A DNA stretch of 64,000 bases from Pictodentalium vernedei (GCA_031216915.1 CM062297.1:368355704-368419703), one strand, 5' to 3'; positions 44,584-56,940 are shown, counted from the first letter of the stretch. Notes: generated from the letters alone by a model not told the origin. Translations and numbers: made by a program.

Positions 44584-44720
44584 CACATGTGTGCGAATGG
44601 GTTAATCGATATGGCACTTGTGCCATCGAGGAAGGATGTAACTCGAGGCCTGCGGCCACTCGTTTTATTCTTCCGCGCTGGCACTCGTGTCATATCCATT
44701 AAACCATTCACACGCGTGTG
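44584..44720. repeat. Imperfect palindrome with about 34-bp arms
   Basis: The left arm begins CACATGTGTGCGAATGGGTT and contains ATCGATATGGCAC. The right arm is the inverted counterpart GTGTCATATCCATTAAACCA to CACGCGTGTG. The middle contains further local inversions. It looks like a MITE or another short foldback element. Confidence 0.55.
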
Positions 44721-45177
44721 ACGTTCTTTGTATTTGACGTCTACTCATCACAATGGCAAGCCAGAAGAACATGTCGTTGGCCGGAAAATGACTACTTTTT
44801 CAGATATGCTTTTTGCTGGGGTGTAAATATGCAAAATGTCAAGAATGAACTTTCAATAACATGGCAAATATTAAACGTTCACGAAGAAGACGTATGTGAT
44901 AACCACTATTGTTCCAACAAAGCACTTTGGTTACAGCTCACCAATTTTGTAACAACACCAACCCACTTTTGTTACACTTGACACATTGACTTAATAATTG
45001 ACCACTTTTGTTATAAAATGAATTCACCACTTTTTTTATAACCATCGCCAATTTTTGTAACAAAACAACTCGCTCATCACTTTTGTTACAAGGATCGCCC
45101 ATTATTGTTACAATTTTTGTCTGTGTGAAAAATGAAATCTGCAAGTAATTCGAGACGTGACGTTCACTCATGATTAT

Positions 45178-45480
45178 CGGGAGAGCGGCTGCTCAGTGGT
45201 TAGAGCTTTGATCTTGAGATCGGAAGGTTATGAGTTTGATGCCTAACCGAGGTAATTTGCGTTGTGTTCTTGGGCAAGACTCTTAATCCCAATTGCCCTC
45301 TTGGGAGCACGATCGCGCCATGTGCCGAGGCGTATCCCTCGTTGATAGTACCAATGCCTACAACCAAAGGTAACTCTGCTCCTATGGGATTAGTACGTTG
45401 GAGAGTTGACAGTTACTCCACATGTAAAACTAGCTTCGACACAATATGACCTCAGGTATTAAAGTGTCATAAACCACCAA
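45178..45480 (+). repeat. tRNA-like SINE in left arm
   Basis: The head begins at about 45180 with GGGAGAGCGGCTGCTCAGTG, followed by a B-box-like GAGTTTGATGCC, a body with CTTGGGCAAGACTCTTAATC, and a tail with ACTGACAGT-like and ACACAATATGACCTC words. It lies within the left palindrome arm and is mirrored at 47680-48003. Confidence 0.65.
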
Positions 45481-46179
45481 CAATTCAACAATGGTTATCA
45501 AACCAAACAATTGTCGCCTATGTGTTCAGTAGTAATGCCACACCATTGTTTATTATTGGGTGATACAGTAACCTGCCATCTTGCGACGTCATTGTCGTGT
45601 TGATATGGAGCGTATCGTGCGCATGCACGTGTCTGTCAGTGCCAATTATAGGAGATTCCAACTCCTTGAACCTTGGAACTTAGTAGTATGTAATGTTGAC
45701 TTCTTTCCCTTTTAGCAGGTTTTCATGCAGGTTCTCATCTGAAGTCATGAGCGGAAGAGGTGGGGTGAGGGTGCCATGATAGCCCGCGTCTGCGCCCATC
45801 TTGTGACGTTATTCTCATGGTGACACGTGGTCCTACTGCGCATGCGCAGTGCATGATTCTAAGGTGATGCACTCTTCTGCCAGCCATTTTGACTATGGGC
45901 GCCGCCATCTTGGTTGTTATGGGTAGCACATGGTTGCTATGGAGCCCAAATTCTGACTTACCCAAACGGATCTTTGTGAGCTTCGCCCCACGCGAGTACA
46001 AGATGTCAATTGGGAGAGGCACAGGTGAGGCCTTAACTCATAGCTCTCACGTCCTCCCCTGCCCTCTTAGCCCCCACCTCATTACCTACCCTGACTCATA
46101 GCCTTCACCTCAAGGCCTCATCTTTCCCTCATAGCCTTCTAGTGACCTCAGTGACACCTCACCTCGCACAACCTCCTAT

Positions 46180-46830
46180 CCTCATCTCGGTTCAATTGAT
46201 CATTTGTGATCACCCATGGTAATCACTAGTGATCCCATGTGGTGATCACCAGTGATCATCTCCACATATGAGGATAGAAGGGTGTAAGGTGAGACTCGAG
46301 TCTCTGGGTGGAGGATGATGGGGCTTTTGGAGGGAGAGGAGGGCGATTGTGTCGCTCTTGGCCTGGGTGACTGTTGCAGTGTCATTTGAAAGGGTCGCTA
46401 AGGCAGGTTCCCTGAATGACAGGGGAAGCTCGGGATAGAGTAACTGGGAAAGGTCATCAGATCACACATGCATGGGATGGTGAGTCACGTGGGGACATCT
46501 TCTGGTCTAGGTTTCTCCGCTGGGTTTGGGTCGCCGGGAAATTGTGTCGCTTGTGGTCGGGAGTAGGGTTCCAGAACAGGTCTTCCTTGGAAGGGCGGTG
46601 AGGTGTTGGGTCAAATGAAGAAGGCAAGGGCTTCTGGAAGAAAGGCCACTGTGTTACTCTATCTCGTCCTATTGGATCAGTGAGGCCTCAACTCACACTT
46701 TCTTATCCTCATCGCGGTTCAAGTGATCACTAGTGATCATTCTCCCAATATGAGGATAAGAGGGGTGTGAGGTGAGGCCTCGTAGGTGATCACTAATGAT
46801 CACGCGAACCGAAAAGAGGAGTGTGAGGTG
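46180..46830. repeat. Centre of palindrome rich in TGATCACTAGTGATCA words
   Basis: GTGATCACTAGTGATCA-like palindromes and partial forms recur about ten times (for example 46196-46258, 46720-46745, 46785-46805), together with CTCATCTCGGTTCAA and GAGGCCT words. These make the symmetry axis itself a cluster of short palindromes. Confidence 0.6.
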
Positions 46831-47679
46831 AGGCGTCACTCGGGTCTCACCTCATATGCCTCTTATCCTCATAGGAAGAGAGGGCTAGGATGGCAATATG
46901 AGGCTATGAGGTGAGGACTATGAGTCAGGGAAAGCCATGGGGTGGGAGCTAAGATGGCAGTGGAGGCCATGGGAGCTATGAATTGGGGTCTCATTGAGGC
47001 CTCTCCCCATAGAAATATTTTACTCGTGTGGGGCGGAACTCACAAAGGTCCGCTTCGGTAAGTTTCGGTGGGGATTCGGTCCAATTAACGGTTCATTGGT
47101 GTATGAAGGGTTATTGTTGGGTTATTTGTAGTGATTTGGTGTACTCCCCTTGAATCGAAGACACCATCAGAAAACGCCGAGGTCCAACAAGAAGGCAATT
47201 GGGCTCCAAAGCAACCACGTGCTACCCCTAACAATCAAGATGGCGGTGCCCATAGTCAAAAAGTCCGGCTGAAGAGAGGATCATCTTAGAATCACGCACT
47301 GCGCATGCGCATGCGCAGTGGGACCACGTTTCACCGTGGGAATGACGTCACTTGATGGCAGCTCACACGGGCTACTATGACAACCTCACCCACACCCCTT
47401 CCGGTCGATGACGTCAGATGAAAAACTGCATGAGAACCTGCTAAAGGGAAAGAAGTCTACATCACATACTACTAAGGTCCAAGGCTCAAGGAGTTGGAAT
47501 CTCCAATAATTGACTCTGATAGGCACGTGCCAATTCAGATATGCATGTGGGCTTGCGCACGATACTCTACATATCACCACGACAATGACGTCAAAAGGTG
47601 TCAGTTTACTACATCACCCAAAAATAAGCAAGGGCGTGACATTACTGCTGAACATACGGGACAATGGTTTGGATTATTG

Positions 47680-48003
47680 GTGTTTTATGACATTTTATAG
47701 CAGAGGTCATATTGTGTCGAAGATAGTTTGACGTGTGGAGGAAGCCGGTAGACCAGGAGAGTACCATCGAGCAACTCTCCAACGTACTAATCTCACAAAG
47801 CAGGGCTAGCATTGGTTGTAGGCATGTGTGCTACCAACGTGCGATGCGCCTCAGCACATGGCGCAACCGTGGTCCCAAGAGTGCAATTGCGATTAAGTAC
47901 CTTCCCCAAGAACAAACGCAAGTTACTCCTGCCAGGCATCAGACTGCTAACCTTCCGATCTCAAGACCAAAGCGCTAACCACAAAGCAACCGCGATCCCG
48001 ATA
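47680..48003 (-). repeat. tRNA-like SINE in right arm, inverted
   Basis: This is the mirror copy of 45178-45480; the tRNA-like head lies at about 47985-48003 and the tail near 47690. Frames inside it are artefacts of the SINE. Confidence 0.65.
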
Positions 48004-48639
48004 ATCATGACTGGACGGTCACGTCTCACATTACTTGCAGATTACTTCATGTTTTCACATTGACAATAATTGTAACAATAATGGGCGATTGTTGTAACAA
48101 ACGTGGAGAGCAAGTTTTTTTCTTGTTACAAAAATAGGCGATGGTTGTAACAAAAGTGGTGAGCTCATTTAATAACAAAAGTGGTTGATTTTGTATTAAA
48201 GGTGGTGAGCTGTAACAAAAGTGGGCAAGTGTTGCAACAAGAGTAGCGCGCTGTAACAGAAGTGGGCGTTGTTACAAAAGTGGTTGCAGCAGAAGTAAGA
48301 TAGACCGATGTTTTGGATAAAGGTCGTCAAGTTGTAACAATTGCTTTTGATAGACTCATCGTCGAAATGACAGTGTGAATTTTCATAGCTGTGGATATTA
48401 TTCACACGGAGTAGTGGGTTTGTGAAATGAGGGCTTCACTGAAAACTGACAAAAATGTCGCATAAACTAGAAATGACGTAAGAAAATAAAAAATGACGAA
48501 AAACAGGAAAACTGAAAAGAACGTATCCCTTATTTTTTACAAGATACTAAAATTTCATGAAAATCTTACATGATTTAATTTTTTTCAATTACATGTACGT
48601 CCCCCAAACATTCGGCCATAACCATTGGGAATTTCCCAG

Positions 48640-49894
48640 GTCAGTACCACCTTTTTTGATATGTTTTTTTTTTGTCAGAGAGGGGGATTTACGAACGTTG
48701 AAAGAGAAAGGCTTCAACCTTTCGTCTTCTCACCGAAAAGATACCGTAAATTTGTCTACTGTGAAGATAAATTGTTTTATTATCTCCAGTGAAGAATGAG
48801 TTTAAGTCAATAATATTTTATAGTATCAAGAAAGTAAGATAGGGACGCTAGTGTGTCTGCCCGTGACAGATGAGGGAGGAGCACGTTCATACTACGAGTA
48901 TGAAAATCATGACATTACGTTCTCTAGAGTGGCACAAATCATGACACGTAGCTGTAGCTTTGGAAAAATCTAGATGAAAAGTACGAGGTATCACATTTTT
49001 CGCATTAGAAAATACATTCACATTTTCAAACCTCTGGGGCCATGAAGCATAACCTGGAACAACATATATTTTGTCTGTATATGTCCCTTCCAGAAAAAAA
49101 CTTGATCTTCAGTCTGCTAACTCTGCTTTAGTAGGTACAGTCACGATATTGCATCGCATCCTGAGGGGTGGAAATTCTTATGTAAACACGGTGCAAGTTG
49201 CCAATCGGAGATGGAGAGAGGGTTTCACACAAGATACACTATCTCCCCCAAAATTTACTGACTTTCTGGGATATTATCATGAACTGATTTCCATATTTGA
49301 GGTTAACTTCGTTTTTTTCACTGTATGTCATTTTGTTCAGAGACAATGATAACTCTTGCGCTATGTGTTTCGCAGTAAACCCTGCCCACTAGTTTACCAT
49401 GCCAAAGCTACAGAGCTGTATGGAGAGCGAAAGCTTTGCCATTTGTCAGTTACTGTCACGGAAATTACAGCTCTCTGACCTACTTGTGAAGGTTCAGCAA
49501 AGAGGAGGAACAAACATCTCCTATTTTAGGTTGAGGATCTAGAATATGAAATTCCGGTCTTGACATACGTTTGTGGCAATGTTTTGCGAATTTTTGTCTA
49601 AAATATTCTGCTATCGAATACTTTTTACCACCATCACACTACCAGAAAACGGTCATTTACGTCACGAGCAGTGCAAACTGTAAAACTTACTCTTTACGAA
49701 GTAGGATATAACAAATCAGTGATTGCTAATTTTAACCCCCGGCCAGAACCCGTTTAAATCATGCTGTAGTGAATTCAGTTTTAGCGAATTATAGGCCATA
49801 ATGAATGTGGATTATTACCCACTGCAAAACCAATTGTAAAATTACATCAAACAATAAGAACTTTTTTACATTTGGCTATTCTGTCATCTACTTA
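48640..49894. other. Spacer with no gene recognised
   Basis: No domain-bearing frame or clear repeat. The first part (48360-48560, before this interval) still resembles the dispersed repeat of 35440-36010. Confidence 0.5.
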
Positions 49895-50806
49895 ATTGAT
49901 GTCTGCGCTTAACGGATGTGGTCCCTCTAAAGCAAACGGACGTGAGAAACTTGGAGATTCCACAAAATGATGTCGATCGGTGGATAACCGGATCAAATAA
50001 CGCAGCCGCATCGGAAGCGGTCAGAAGGGAACTCGGGTGCCAGTTAAAGATAGAATAGACATGGGAAAATTATGCAACCTGAAATATCTGGTAAACCTCC
50101 CAAATCAAACAGCAGATGATGTAAAACGACGTTTAACGATAGATGAAACTCTTAACATTCAGACAGGGTAGTTAAGACAAGCGAGGGAGCCAATGGAGAA
50201 TTACTCTATAGAGACCGAAGATCTAGAAGTGGTCTGAAGCAGGGGGGTAGCCTTGTTAGGAGAAAGGTGCTAGAGGGTTGCAATACAAACTGGCGAGTTG
50301 GAATAAGGATCAAAAGAAAAAGATGCCCCAGCTTTTGAGGAGAACCTAAATGGATCTTACGGTGGGTCTTTGTTGTTCAAAGTGAGATAGAAGGCCCTGC
50401 AGTTGAGGGAGAAAATCGGTAAAGGCTAGGAAAGATTCTGCCAAACGTGTAATTTTGGAGTAACAGAGATTCTGGAACATTTCATTTTTAGAATGTCCCA
50501 AATATTTTCCTAGTAGAACAAGACTCCTTAGAAAACTAATGGAAAAATGGGATGAAAACATGAAGGATAAGTGGATGGGGAATGACATGAGAGAAAGGGT
50601 CAACTTTATAGTTTATACTTAGGAATATCGAAGAAACGCCAATAGGAGGAATTATGAAACACTTTTGATTGAATGCTGGGAGATTAGGAGGAAGAGTGTT
50701 GGATGAATAGCCCACCGGGGGTTGGGGGGGGGTCGGTCAGTGCGAGCCTCCTCGTTTGCGGACCACTATAAATGAACGGAAGGCCGGGGAATTATTATTA
50801 TTATTG
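49895..50806 (+). mobile_element. LINE 3' fragment with (TTA)n tail
   Basis: Plus-strand translation in shifting frames gives a RT C-terminal region (VRRELGCQLKIE, LKYLVNLPNQTADDVKRRL), a degenerate Cys/His-type segment (ILEHFIF with flanking Cys at about 50430-50480), and a charged end (LLRKLMEKWDENMKDKW). A short 3' UTR with a G run is followed by ATTATTATTATT at 50793-50805. Stops and shifts are frequent. It is an old 5'-truncated non-LTR element. Confidence 0.6.
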
Positions 50807-51784
50807 CTAAAATACTTACTGTGACTCTTCCGATGATTAACAAAGTAATTAATAAGTAGTGTAAATAATAACAGTAGATACTATTTAAAGTGCTCGTTAT
50901 TTTTATCGAGCAGTCTGTTTTAAAAACTGATTCTACAATTTGGCCAGATAAATGGAGGGGATAAAATATCTTTCTGTTACCAACGGCAGCAGAAAAAATA
51001 TTTTCTAAAACGCTAAACGATAGATTATCGAAAAACAAAATGCGGAAAGATAGAAAACTTATCCCCCACTGTGAAGCTATAGAAATTTTTCAGTTCCAAG
51101 GTATCAATCAAAATTGTGGCTCTCAAGGCATCACTTTAAGGTGAATACGAGTCATATTATCACTGAAAATTATCAATTTGTTCTAAAAACGTATAATGAA
51201 AAGCAAATCTAGAGTTTTTGAGTGGATACCGATTATTTTCAGCAATAATTCAACACGTATTCACCTTGAACTGATGCATGTAGTCCGCCAGCTTAATCAG
51301 ATCGCAAGACGCTACCTGTTCCGAGTATCGACTAATCACTTCCACGAGATATCCCCTATTTATCGATCGTCAATTCACCTCGTTCTAGGTTAAAATGGGT
51401 AAAAAGTATAGTCTTAAACTCATTATCTATGTCTTGGGATAAAACAAGATCAATGAATCAATGTTCAGTCATTTGAACTCAATTGCGAATGCCATAAAAC
51501 ACACGACAGAACGACCGTCAAGATTAACTGAAGAAAAATGACGCAAAGACATAATTTGTCAAATACCATTTTTAAATGTAATTGAAGTATACTTTATGTC
51601 TTTCTGGCATTATTCGGATATTGCGATTTTACTTCGTTATATGGATATAGCGAATATCGGTGATAACGAACTCACTCCGAGGCCATGTAACTTCTCGAAA
51701 ACCCAGTTTTGCTGTATTTACCTAAACTTTTACACTGGCACATATGACTTAGTGGCAATGTACTTATCATAGACAAAGGTTGGA
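50807..51784. other. Spacer with no gene recognised
   Basis: A/T-rich DNA with no recognised frames, RNA genes or repeats. Confidence 0.5.
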
Positions 51785-52125
51785 GTAAGGTGGATTACGG
51801 CATTGGGCCTCAAACTGAAAGCTTCACGGTTCGATCCCTTGATCCATTGATAACTGTGTTGTGTCTTTGGGCAGGGAAGTTAATCCCTTATGCCAACGTG
51901 GGAGCACGATGGCGCTGCGTACCAAGGCGTACTGCACGTCGATGGTGCACTTGTCTTCAACCAATGCTAAATCTGCTTGTGTAGAGTTAGTATGTTGGGG
52001 AGTCTGACAGTTGCTCGCCTTCACCCGGTGATTGTCTCCCGTACTCTGGATCCTTCCCCCAGTAAAACTGTCTCACACGAGGTGACCATGGCTGTCGGAA
52101 GTGTCGTTAAATCCCAATAACACAA
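51785..52125 (+). repeat. SINE, plus orientation
   Basis: The body shares GTGTTGTGTCTTTGGGCAGG, GGGAGCACGATGGCGC, GTACTGCACGTCGATGGTGC and the tail words GTAAAACTGTCTC and AAATCCCAATAA with the other SINEs. The tRNA-like head is poorly preserved (B-box-like GGTTCGATCCC at about 51829). Confidence 0.6.
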
Positions 52126-52537
52126 AACAGGCATATTTGTCATGGCCACCAGTTTAACAAACTTATCGTAGCCACCAGTTTAACAAACTTATCATAGCCG
52201 CCAGTTTAAAATTTAAACTACTCATTCTTACCATGCAGTCTACTCGTTGCCTTTGTTAAACTTTCAGTTATGCCGCAGAGGTCTGTAAGATGGTGCTGCA
52301 GGCGTTCTTCGTTTTTATCTTCAGAACTTTCTAAACAATCGTGGATACACTGAAATAAATTAGTTGAAATTAGTTTAAAACATAGCTCAAAAAAGGCTGT
52401 ACGGGGCGATTCTACAGCTTGTACTGCAGTTTTTGTCAGAATTGTCAACTGAACGGAAAAACTTCACAATAAGCTATGCCATTAGAACTTCGAATAGATT
52501 TCAATGCCATTTCTCTTGTACACAGACAAAGGCGTTT

Positions 52538-52720
52538 TTAACCTTTTACCCAACGAGCCGGCCACATCCGCCGGCGTAATATGCAAACTGAGTAGTTGAA
52601 CAAAACATATTTTTTTCTAAAAATTTCAACAAAACCACATCAGGTGGCCCTCATTTGATCGAGTTCGACGAGCTCGTTCCAATTAGGGGTCACATGATAC
52701 GGTTTTGTTGAAAATTTAAG
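52538..52720. mobile_element. piggyBac-like MITE, one end only
   Basis: TTAA followed by CCTTTTACCCAACGAGCC, an ATATGCAAACTGAG word and the CAACAAAACC ... GAGCTCGTTCC ... GGTTTTGTTG palindrome match the left half of the MITE at 28802-29050. It breaks off at about 52720, where a SINE begins. Confidence 0.6.
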
Positions 52721-52729
52721 TGTCTAGAT

Positions 52730-52834
52730 GAAATGCCTTGCCCAAGGGCACGAAGCAGTTCCCCTAGCGGAGATCGAACCATGAACTCTTCGGTTTTAAG
52801 TAAAATGCCGTAACCACTGAGCCACCGCGCTCCC
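52730..52834 (-). repeat. SINE head fragment, minus orientation
   Basis: Read from 52834, GGGAGCGCGGTGGCTCAGTG is followed by a tRNA-like B-box region and CCCTTGGGCAAGGCATTTC. It stops at the MITE boundary. Confidence 0.65.
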
Positions 52835-53029
52835 ATTTGTTCAAGTTAATTTGTTGGGTAGACTAATCAATATTTTCTTCTATCCTGAAAAATAAATGTC
52901 CACTTCTGCAATTGATGACATTAAGCTGAAGTGGTTGAAATGAAAACATCAAGTCGCTTCAATCTAAATGAAGCAATCAAGAACTTAGTTATGGACAAAA
53001 CACGATCCCGCGTGCGTGGGCGGGGGTGG

Positions 53030-53195
53030 GGCGTGATTTTGTGTACTAAAGCGTACTGCACGTCGATAGTGCACTTGCCTTCAACCGCTGCTACCTCTGT
53101 CTCTGTAGCGTAGGTAAGTTTGACAGTCTGCCATAAAACTGTCTGGCACGATATGACCCCTGTTGTTACAGGTGTTGTTGAATCCCAATAAATAG
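53030..53195 (+). repeat. SINE 3' body fragment
   Basis: This fragment contains GTACTGCACGTCGATAGTGC, CTTGCCTTCAACC, AAAACTGTCTGGCACGATAT and a terminal GAATCCCAATAAAT. It is the 3' part of the same family as 51785-52125. Confidence 0.6.
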
Positions 53196-53576
53196 ACTAG
53201 CAAACAAGTACTAAGTTATAACGTTCTGTTGTTAAATACTGACCCATCAAAACTGTGAAGTCGGAGGTGTCCAAAAGGCTATCCAAAAGTCCGGGCCTGG
53301 ATGTTTTACCCTTCTCAGTTACGCCTACCAACAGAAATGTATGTTTCGCCCAAGTTTTAGACAGGACTAAAAGCGTTTGGTCAAGTTGCGAAACGTTGGA
53401 ATCTATGACATTTCTCCGTTAATGTACCAGATAGTTCATCGAAACGGATATATTTGTGTCTAGCTTGTAGAATACTGAATCATGTTTGGTCATCAACATT
53501 TATTCACTTGTATTTGATGTCTCTGGTGAAACTTCCAAGTTACATTACCTTAGCAGTTGTATCAAGAGAAGTCTAT

Positions 53577-53633
53577 ATTTCTAGACAAGTCTTGTCGTCT
53601 GCCTATGTAGGTAGACAAGACTTGCCTAGAAAT
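53577..53633. repeat. Hairpin with about 24-bp arms
   Basis: ATTTCTAGACAAGTCTTGTC plus GTCTGCC, a 6-nt loop and the inverted GGTAGACAAGACTTGCC plus TAGAAAT. The stem is itself built of short AGACAAG/CTTGTCT palindromes. Confidence 0.7.
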
Positions 53634-55296
53634 AACTGCAGAGTCGCCATGATGTGGCTACAACATCAAGTTAGAGGATGGTAAATTTTGTAAGATGGTG
53701 TGGTAGCCCGCAACGTTTCAATATCGTGTACACAACGCTAATTAAGAAGTTGCTAATAGGGTGTGTTGCCACGTTTTCACCGCGTGACTACAACGTTAAG
53801 TAAGAAATGTTTGGTCGCATATTTATTCCCAAGACAAAAACAAACGTTGTCACTACCTCACAGGAGGTCCACAATTGTAATGTTAGTCAATGTTATGAAC
53901 ACAAAACACATCACTTTACAGCACTGTTATAACCACAATGTGTTGGCTGGGATTTGCTTGTTTGGAGCAAATGGGCGAGATTTACAGAAATATTCAACGG
54001 TGGTCGTGGCAGAAGCCATAGGTCCAGACCAAGGGGTCAAAATACAACATTTCAGTAAAATAACATAATTGAGTGAATATCAGTCGTGATTTATCAGTTG
54101 AGTTATAATGTTTCTGTTAATTCATCTTAACCATCTATTTTTTGGATTTGGGTATTTGTTAAGATTAAAACACAGCATTAGGTCGTGTGAAGTATTTTAT
54201 TGTCGTTTTATGGGTACCTTTAACCATCTATTTCAGAGTGGATCGATGTCGCTCTCTAGACATTGGTGATATTGAGATATTTAATCCCTGTGTACGTATT
54301 CACATCAAAAAACACATGAAAAGATAGAAATTAAAGTGAAAATGATATGTAGAATTGTGTGCGTAAAATGGCGGTGTACAATTGGTTTATATATTCGTAA
54401 CAGAGTCCACTTTTACTGTACCTGAAAAGTAGTTTTGAGACCATGTCCCTTGACCAGCCTTCGCAGATCAGACCACGAGGAAGCTGATGGTATATATATA
54501 TAATGTGCCAGCAGGTCATACATGTGTCCAAAATGTCTCAACCGAGTCAATGTAATATTAGATGACACAGACGTCTTTGTTATGAAGACCCATTTCTATT
54601 AGTACCAGAACGTGAGCTTTCACTAACGATGAAATGAACAAGTGGTGACTGAAAGGTTACAGATCTGAAGCAGATCCGCCGAAAACACTTGAAGTTGATG
54701 CAAAATCTTGCTGTAGCGCATGCAGTCTCCAGTTGTGACAATGTTGCCCCATGCTTTGGGGTAGGGAAGACGACAGCTGTTAAATATTTGGATGTTGTCA
54801 CTCTGGATTAAAGAGACAAATCGGATGCTGGTGTGGATACATTTTGTCAACAGGCCACTATGATCATTAGTAGCTGCTATGGCTATTCATCCAAACACAT
54901 ATAAGATACCAGATTTAAGGTATGGTCAAACAAAACCACAAAAGCACAGACAAATCCACCGAAATAATATACACTTATAACAAAGGACGCATTTTCCGAA
55001 AATGCCAAACTGGCATATTTTTAGTTTATGCTTTGATACGCTGCTCTATTAAGAAACCACCGGGGACTGACCCAACAATGTTTTGGTGTATATGGGATGA
55101 CGCGTCCAAGTCACTGTCTTTAATTGGTATTCCTGATGGTATAGACCCAGCATCAATGTGTGTTCCTAAGACAATCCGGTGTAGTTGTAGCTCTGAGAAA
55201 TCATATGGGTCTGAATGATGTAGCTGTGCTGCTGCACAAGTGCATCACAGTTTTTAGGCTATTTGCTGGGCAGTTTGAGTGTCAAAACCAGCATAC
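53634..55296. other. Spacer with no confident gene
   Basis: A 98-codon frame (54922-55218) ends in a Cys cluster (IRCSCSSEK) that continues after a stop as CSCAAAQVH, which may be an old transposon or host-gene remnant, but I cannot assign it. Nothing else is recognised. Confidence 0.4.
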
Positions 55297-55465
55297 GTTG
55301 AATGAATGAATGAATGAATCTTTATTTAGCAGTATACAACAATCATTACAGAACAAAAATATACATACAGAATTATAGAACAAAAATAATCTAATACACC
55401 TGTATACCACAGGGAGACGGCATAGCCAGATTGGCTGTCTACCTGTCGTTTCCCGGGGATTATAT
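55297..55465 (-). repeat. LINE 3'-end fragment, minus orientation
   Basis: Read on the minus strand it ends AATAAAGATTCATTCATTC, a short-repeat tail preceded by a T-rich 3' UTR and a GACAGGTAGACAGCC word. This resembles the 3' region of CR1-like elements such as the one ending at 44028. Confidence 0.55.
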
Positions 55466-55580
55466 CATGCAACATTGGAATCGGACTGTCCAACAATCGT
55501 TCATCTATACTTAGTCTTGGTGGCTAGTGGCTAGTGGCTAGTGTAACTAACACAATTTAGTTAAGAGACGTTGATAAATG

Positions 55581-55714
55581 TACACTCTGAAATCAGATGG
55601 GTTAAATATTAAACCAAATCAACTGAGTTGAGTAAATATGACCCCAATTGAGTTCATATTCCGTCAACCCAGTTGATTTGGGCTGATTTTTAATCCAACG
55701 GATTTTAGAGTGTA
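55581..55714. mobile_element. Short MITE with long imperfect terminal repeats
   Basis: It starts TACACTCTGAAATC and ends, inverted, TACACTCTAAAATC. The complementarity continues inward for about 50 bp per side (AAATCAACTGAGTTGA against AAATCAACTGGGTTGA). TA at each end would fit a Tc1/mariner-type duplication. Confidence 0.6.
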
Positions 55715-55891
55715 GAAGCTCACGATGAGGCGATAATCTACAATATCGGTAATATTTGAGATATATGATGATGTGTAAGAACAAGTGAAATCTTTATGGG
55801 TCAGATTGGGAATAAATTGTCACATTTACCGAGCAACATAATAAAACACATTACACACTCTATTGTTTGTTTTTTTGTGTTTTTGGGGGGT

Positions 55892-55909
55892 GGGGGGGGG
55901 GGGGGGGGG
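55892..55909. repeat. Homopolymer G18
   Basis: A run of 18 G preceded by G6-T and followed by T-rich DNA. Confidence 0.9.
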
Positions 55910-55929
55910 TATTGGGAGGTTGTTTTTTT

Positions 55930-56940
55930 TTTGTTTTGTGGGTTTTTTTGACAAGTACGAACATCCAAAACTCTAGTTATTTTGGTCAAAATTTCATCAA
56001 ATGCTCGCCTTTCTACCCAACTGAAGTACTTAAAGCCAAATAAAATCTGGTAATCAACGCGTCGCTGATATATCACCACCAACATACATTGCCAAAATGT
56101 AAAGCAAAATTTAAAAATCTTATAGCACAGTTAGAGTGCCATGAATCGGATTGAGAATCAATGTAATAAACTACTCTGGAAACTCCAATAAAATGCTTTA
56201 TACACCTTTTTGTGGGGTACCCCCAAAACGGACTTTTGGCTTTCGGACTAGTTTGTTTTATTGTCCACTGTAACGTTCACATAAAAATCAGAAATTAAGA
56301 TCTCACAAACTGTATTAGCAAGCGGGGAGGGCGAGTCTCATATGTAGGAATAATTTGATGGTGTAAATAAATTACAGTACGTTATTATTGTCATTTTAGT
56401 CTTCAATTTTACGTGTCAGGATAATCCGTCCGGCGTAAAATTACAGAAGGCAGAAAATTTCGATCCTTTCGAAATTACATGTATCTATCCATCTTCTCTT
56501 CATAACAATGTTGAATCTCACGCAGCGGAAATTCGAGAATATTGAATCTCGTGCCATTTTCATTTGGTTTACGTGACCCGGTTTCCATTTCGCGATATTT
56601 CATTTTGAAGACTCGATCCACACGTATGTATGTGCCAAGATCCGATCGCGATCTGAGAGAGAAAAGTAAACCACCTTTTTGATTACATTACCCCACTTTT
56701 GAATTCATTATTAAAATTTGGCTAGTTTTGAATTTGCTTAAAAGCATAGCACATGACTCATTATACGAACGAGCTCGTTGAGCTCATTGTTACCGGGAGA
56801 CGTAGTCTATGTTTTGGAAGCGACAATGAAAATTTCTTAGTTTTATTACACGACTGGAATCTCCATCTAAAGCAACACTAAATTATGTGAAAAATGAACA
56901 TCTGTTCCACATGTGACGCGGCCCTAAGGATCGTCTAAGT
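55930..56940. other. Spacer with no gene recognised
   Basis: No domain-bearing frame. A GAACGAGCTCGTTGAGCTC-like word at about 56768 resembles the centre of the MITE palindromes. Confidence 0.5.

Larger units (their letters stand above)
44905..48335. mobile_element. Giant foldback element (about 3.4-kb imperfect palindrome)
   Basis: The left half (44905 to about 46600) is repeated in inverted orientation in the right half (about 46650 to 48335), with small indels and many substitutions. Matching landmarks include the outer CACCACTTTTGTTACAA repeats (45020-45110 against 48060-48270), ATTATCG at the SINE start, CAACTCCTTGAA / CAAGGAGTTGG (45658 against 47490), TGCGCATGCGCA (45837 against 47306), GGTAGCACATGGTTGCTATG (45924 against about 47215) and the GAGGCCT-rich centre. 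An extra block of about 150 bp at 47060-47215 occurs only in the right arm. No protein domain is seen. It is either a Foldback-type transposon or an inverted duplication. Confidence 0.75.

Noticed and set aside
49071-49349. 92-codon frame in spacer
   Set aside because: No recognisable domain and no neighbouring exon-like sequence.
54922-55218. 98-codon frame with a C-terminal Cys cluster
   Set aside because: The Cys pattern continues past a stop and may be a transposon or host remnant, but it is too short and isolated for an assignment.
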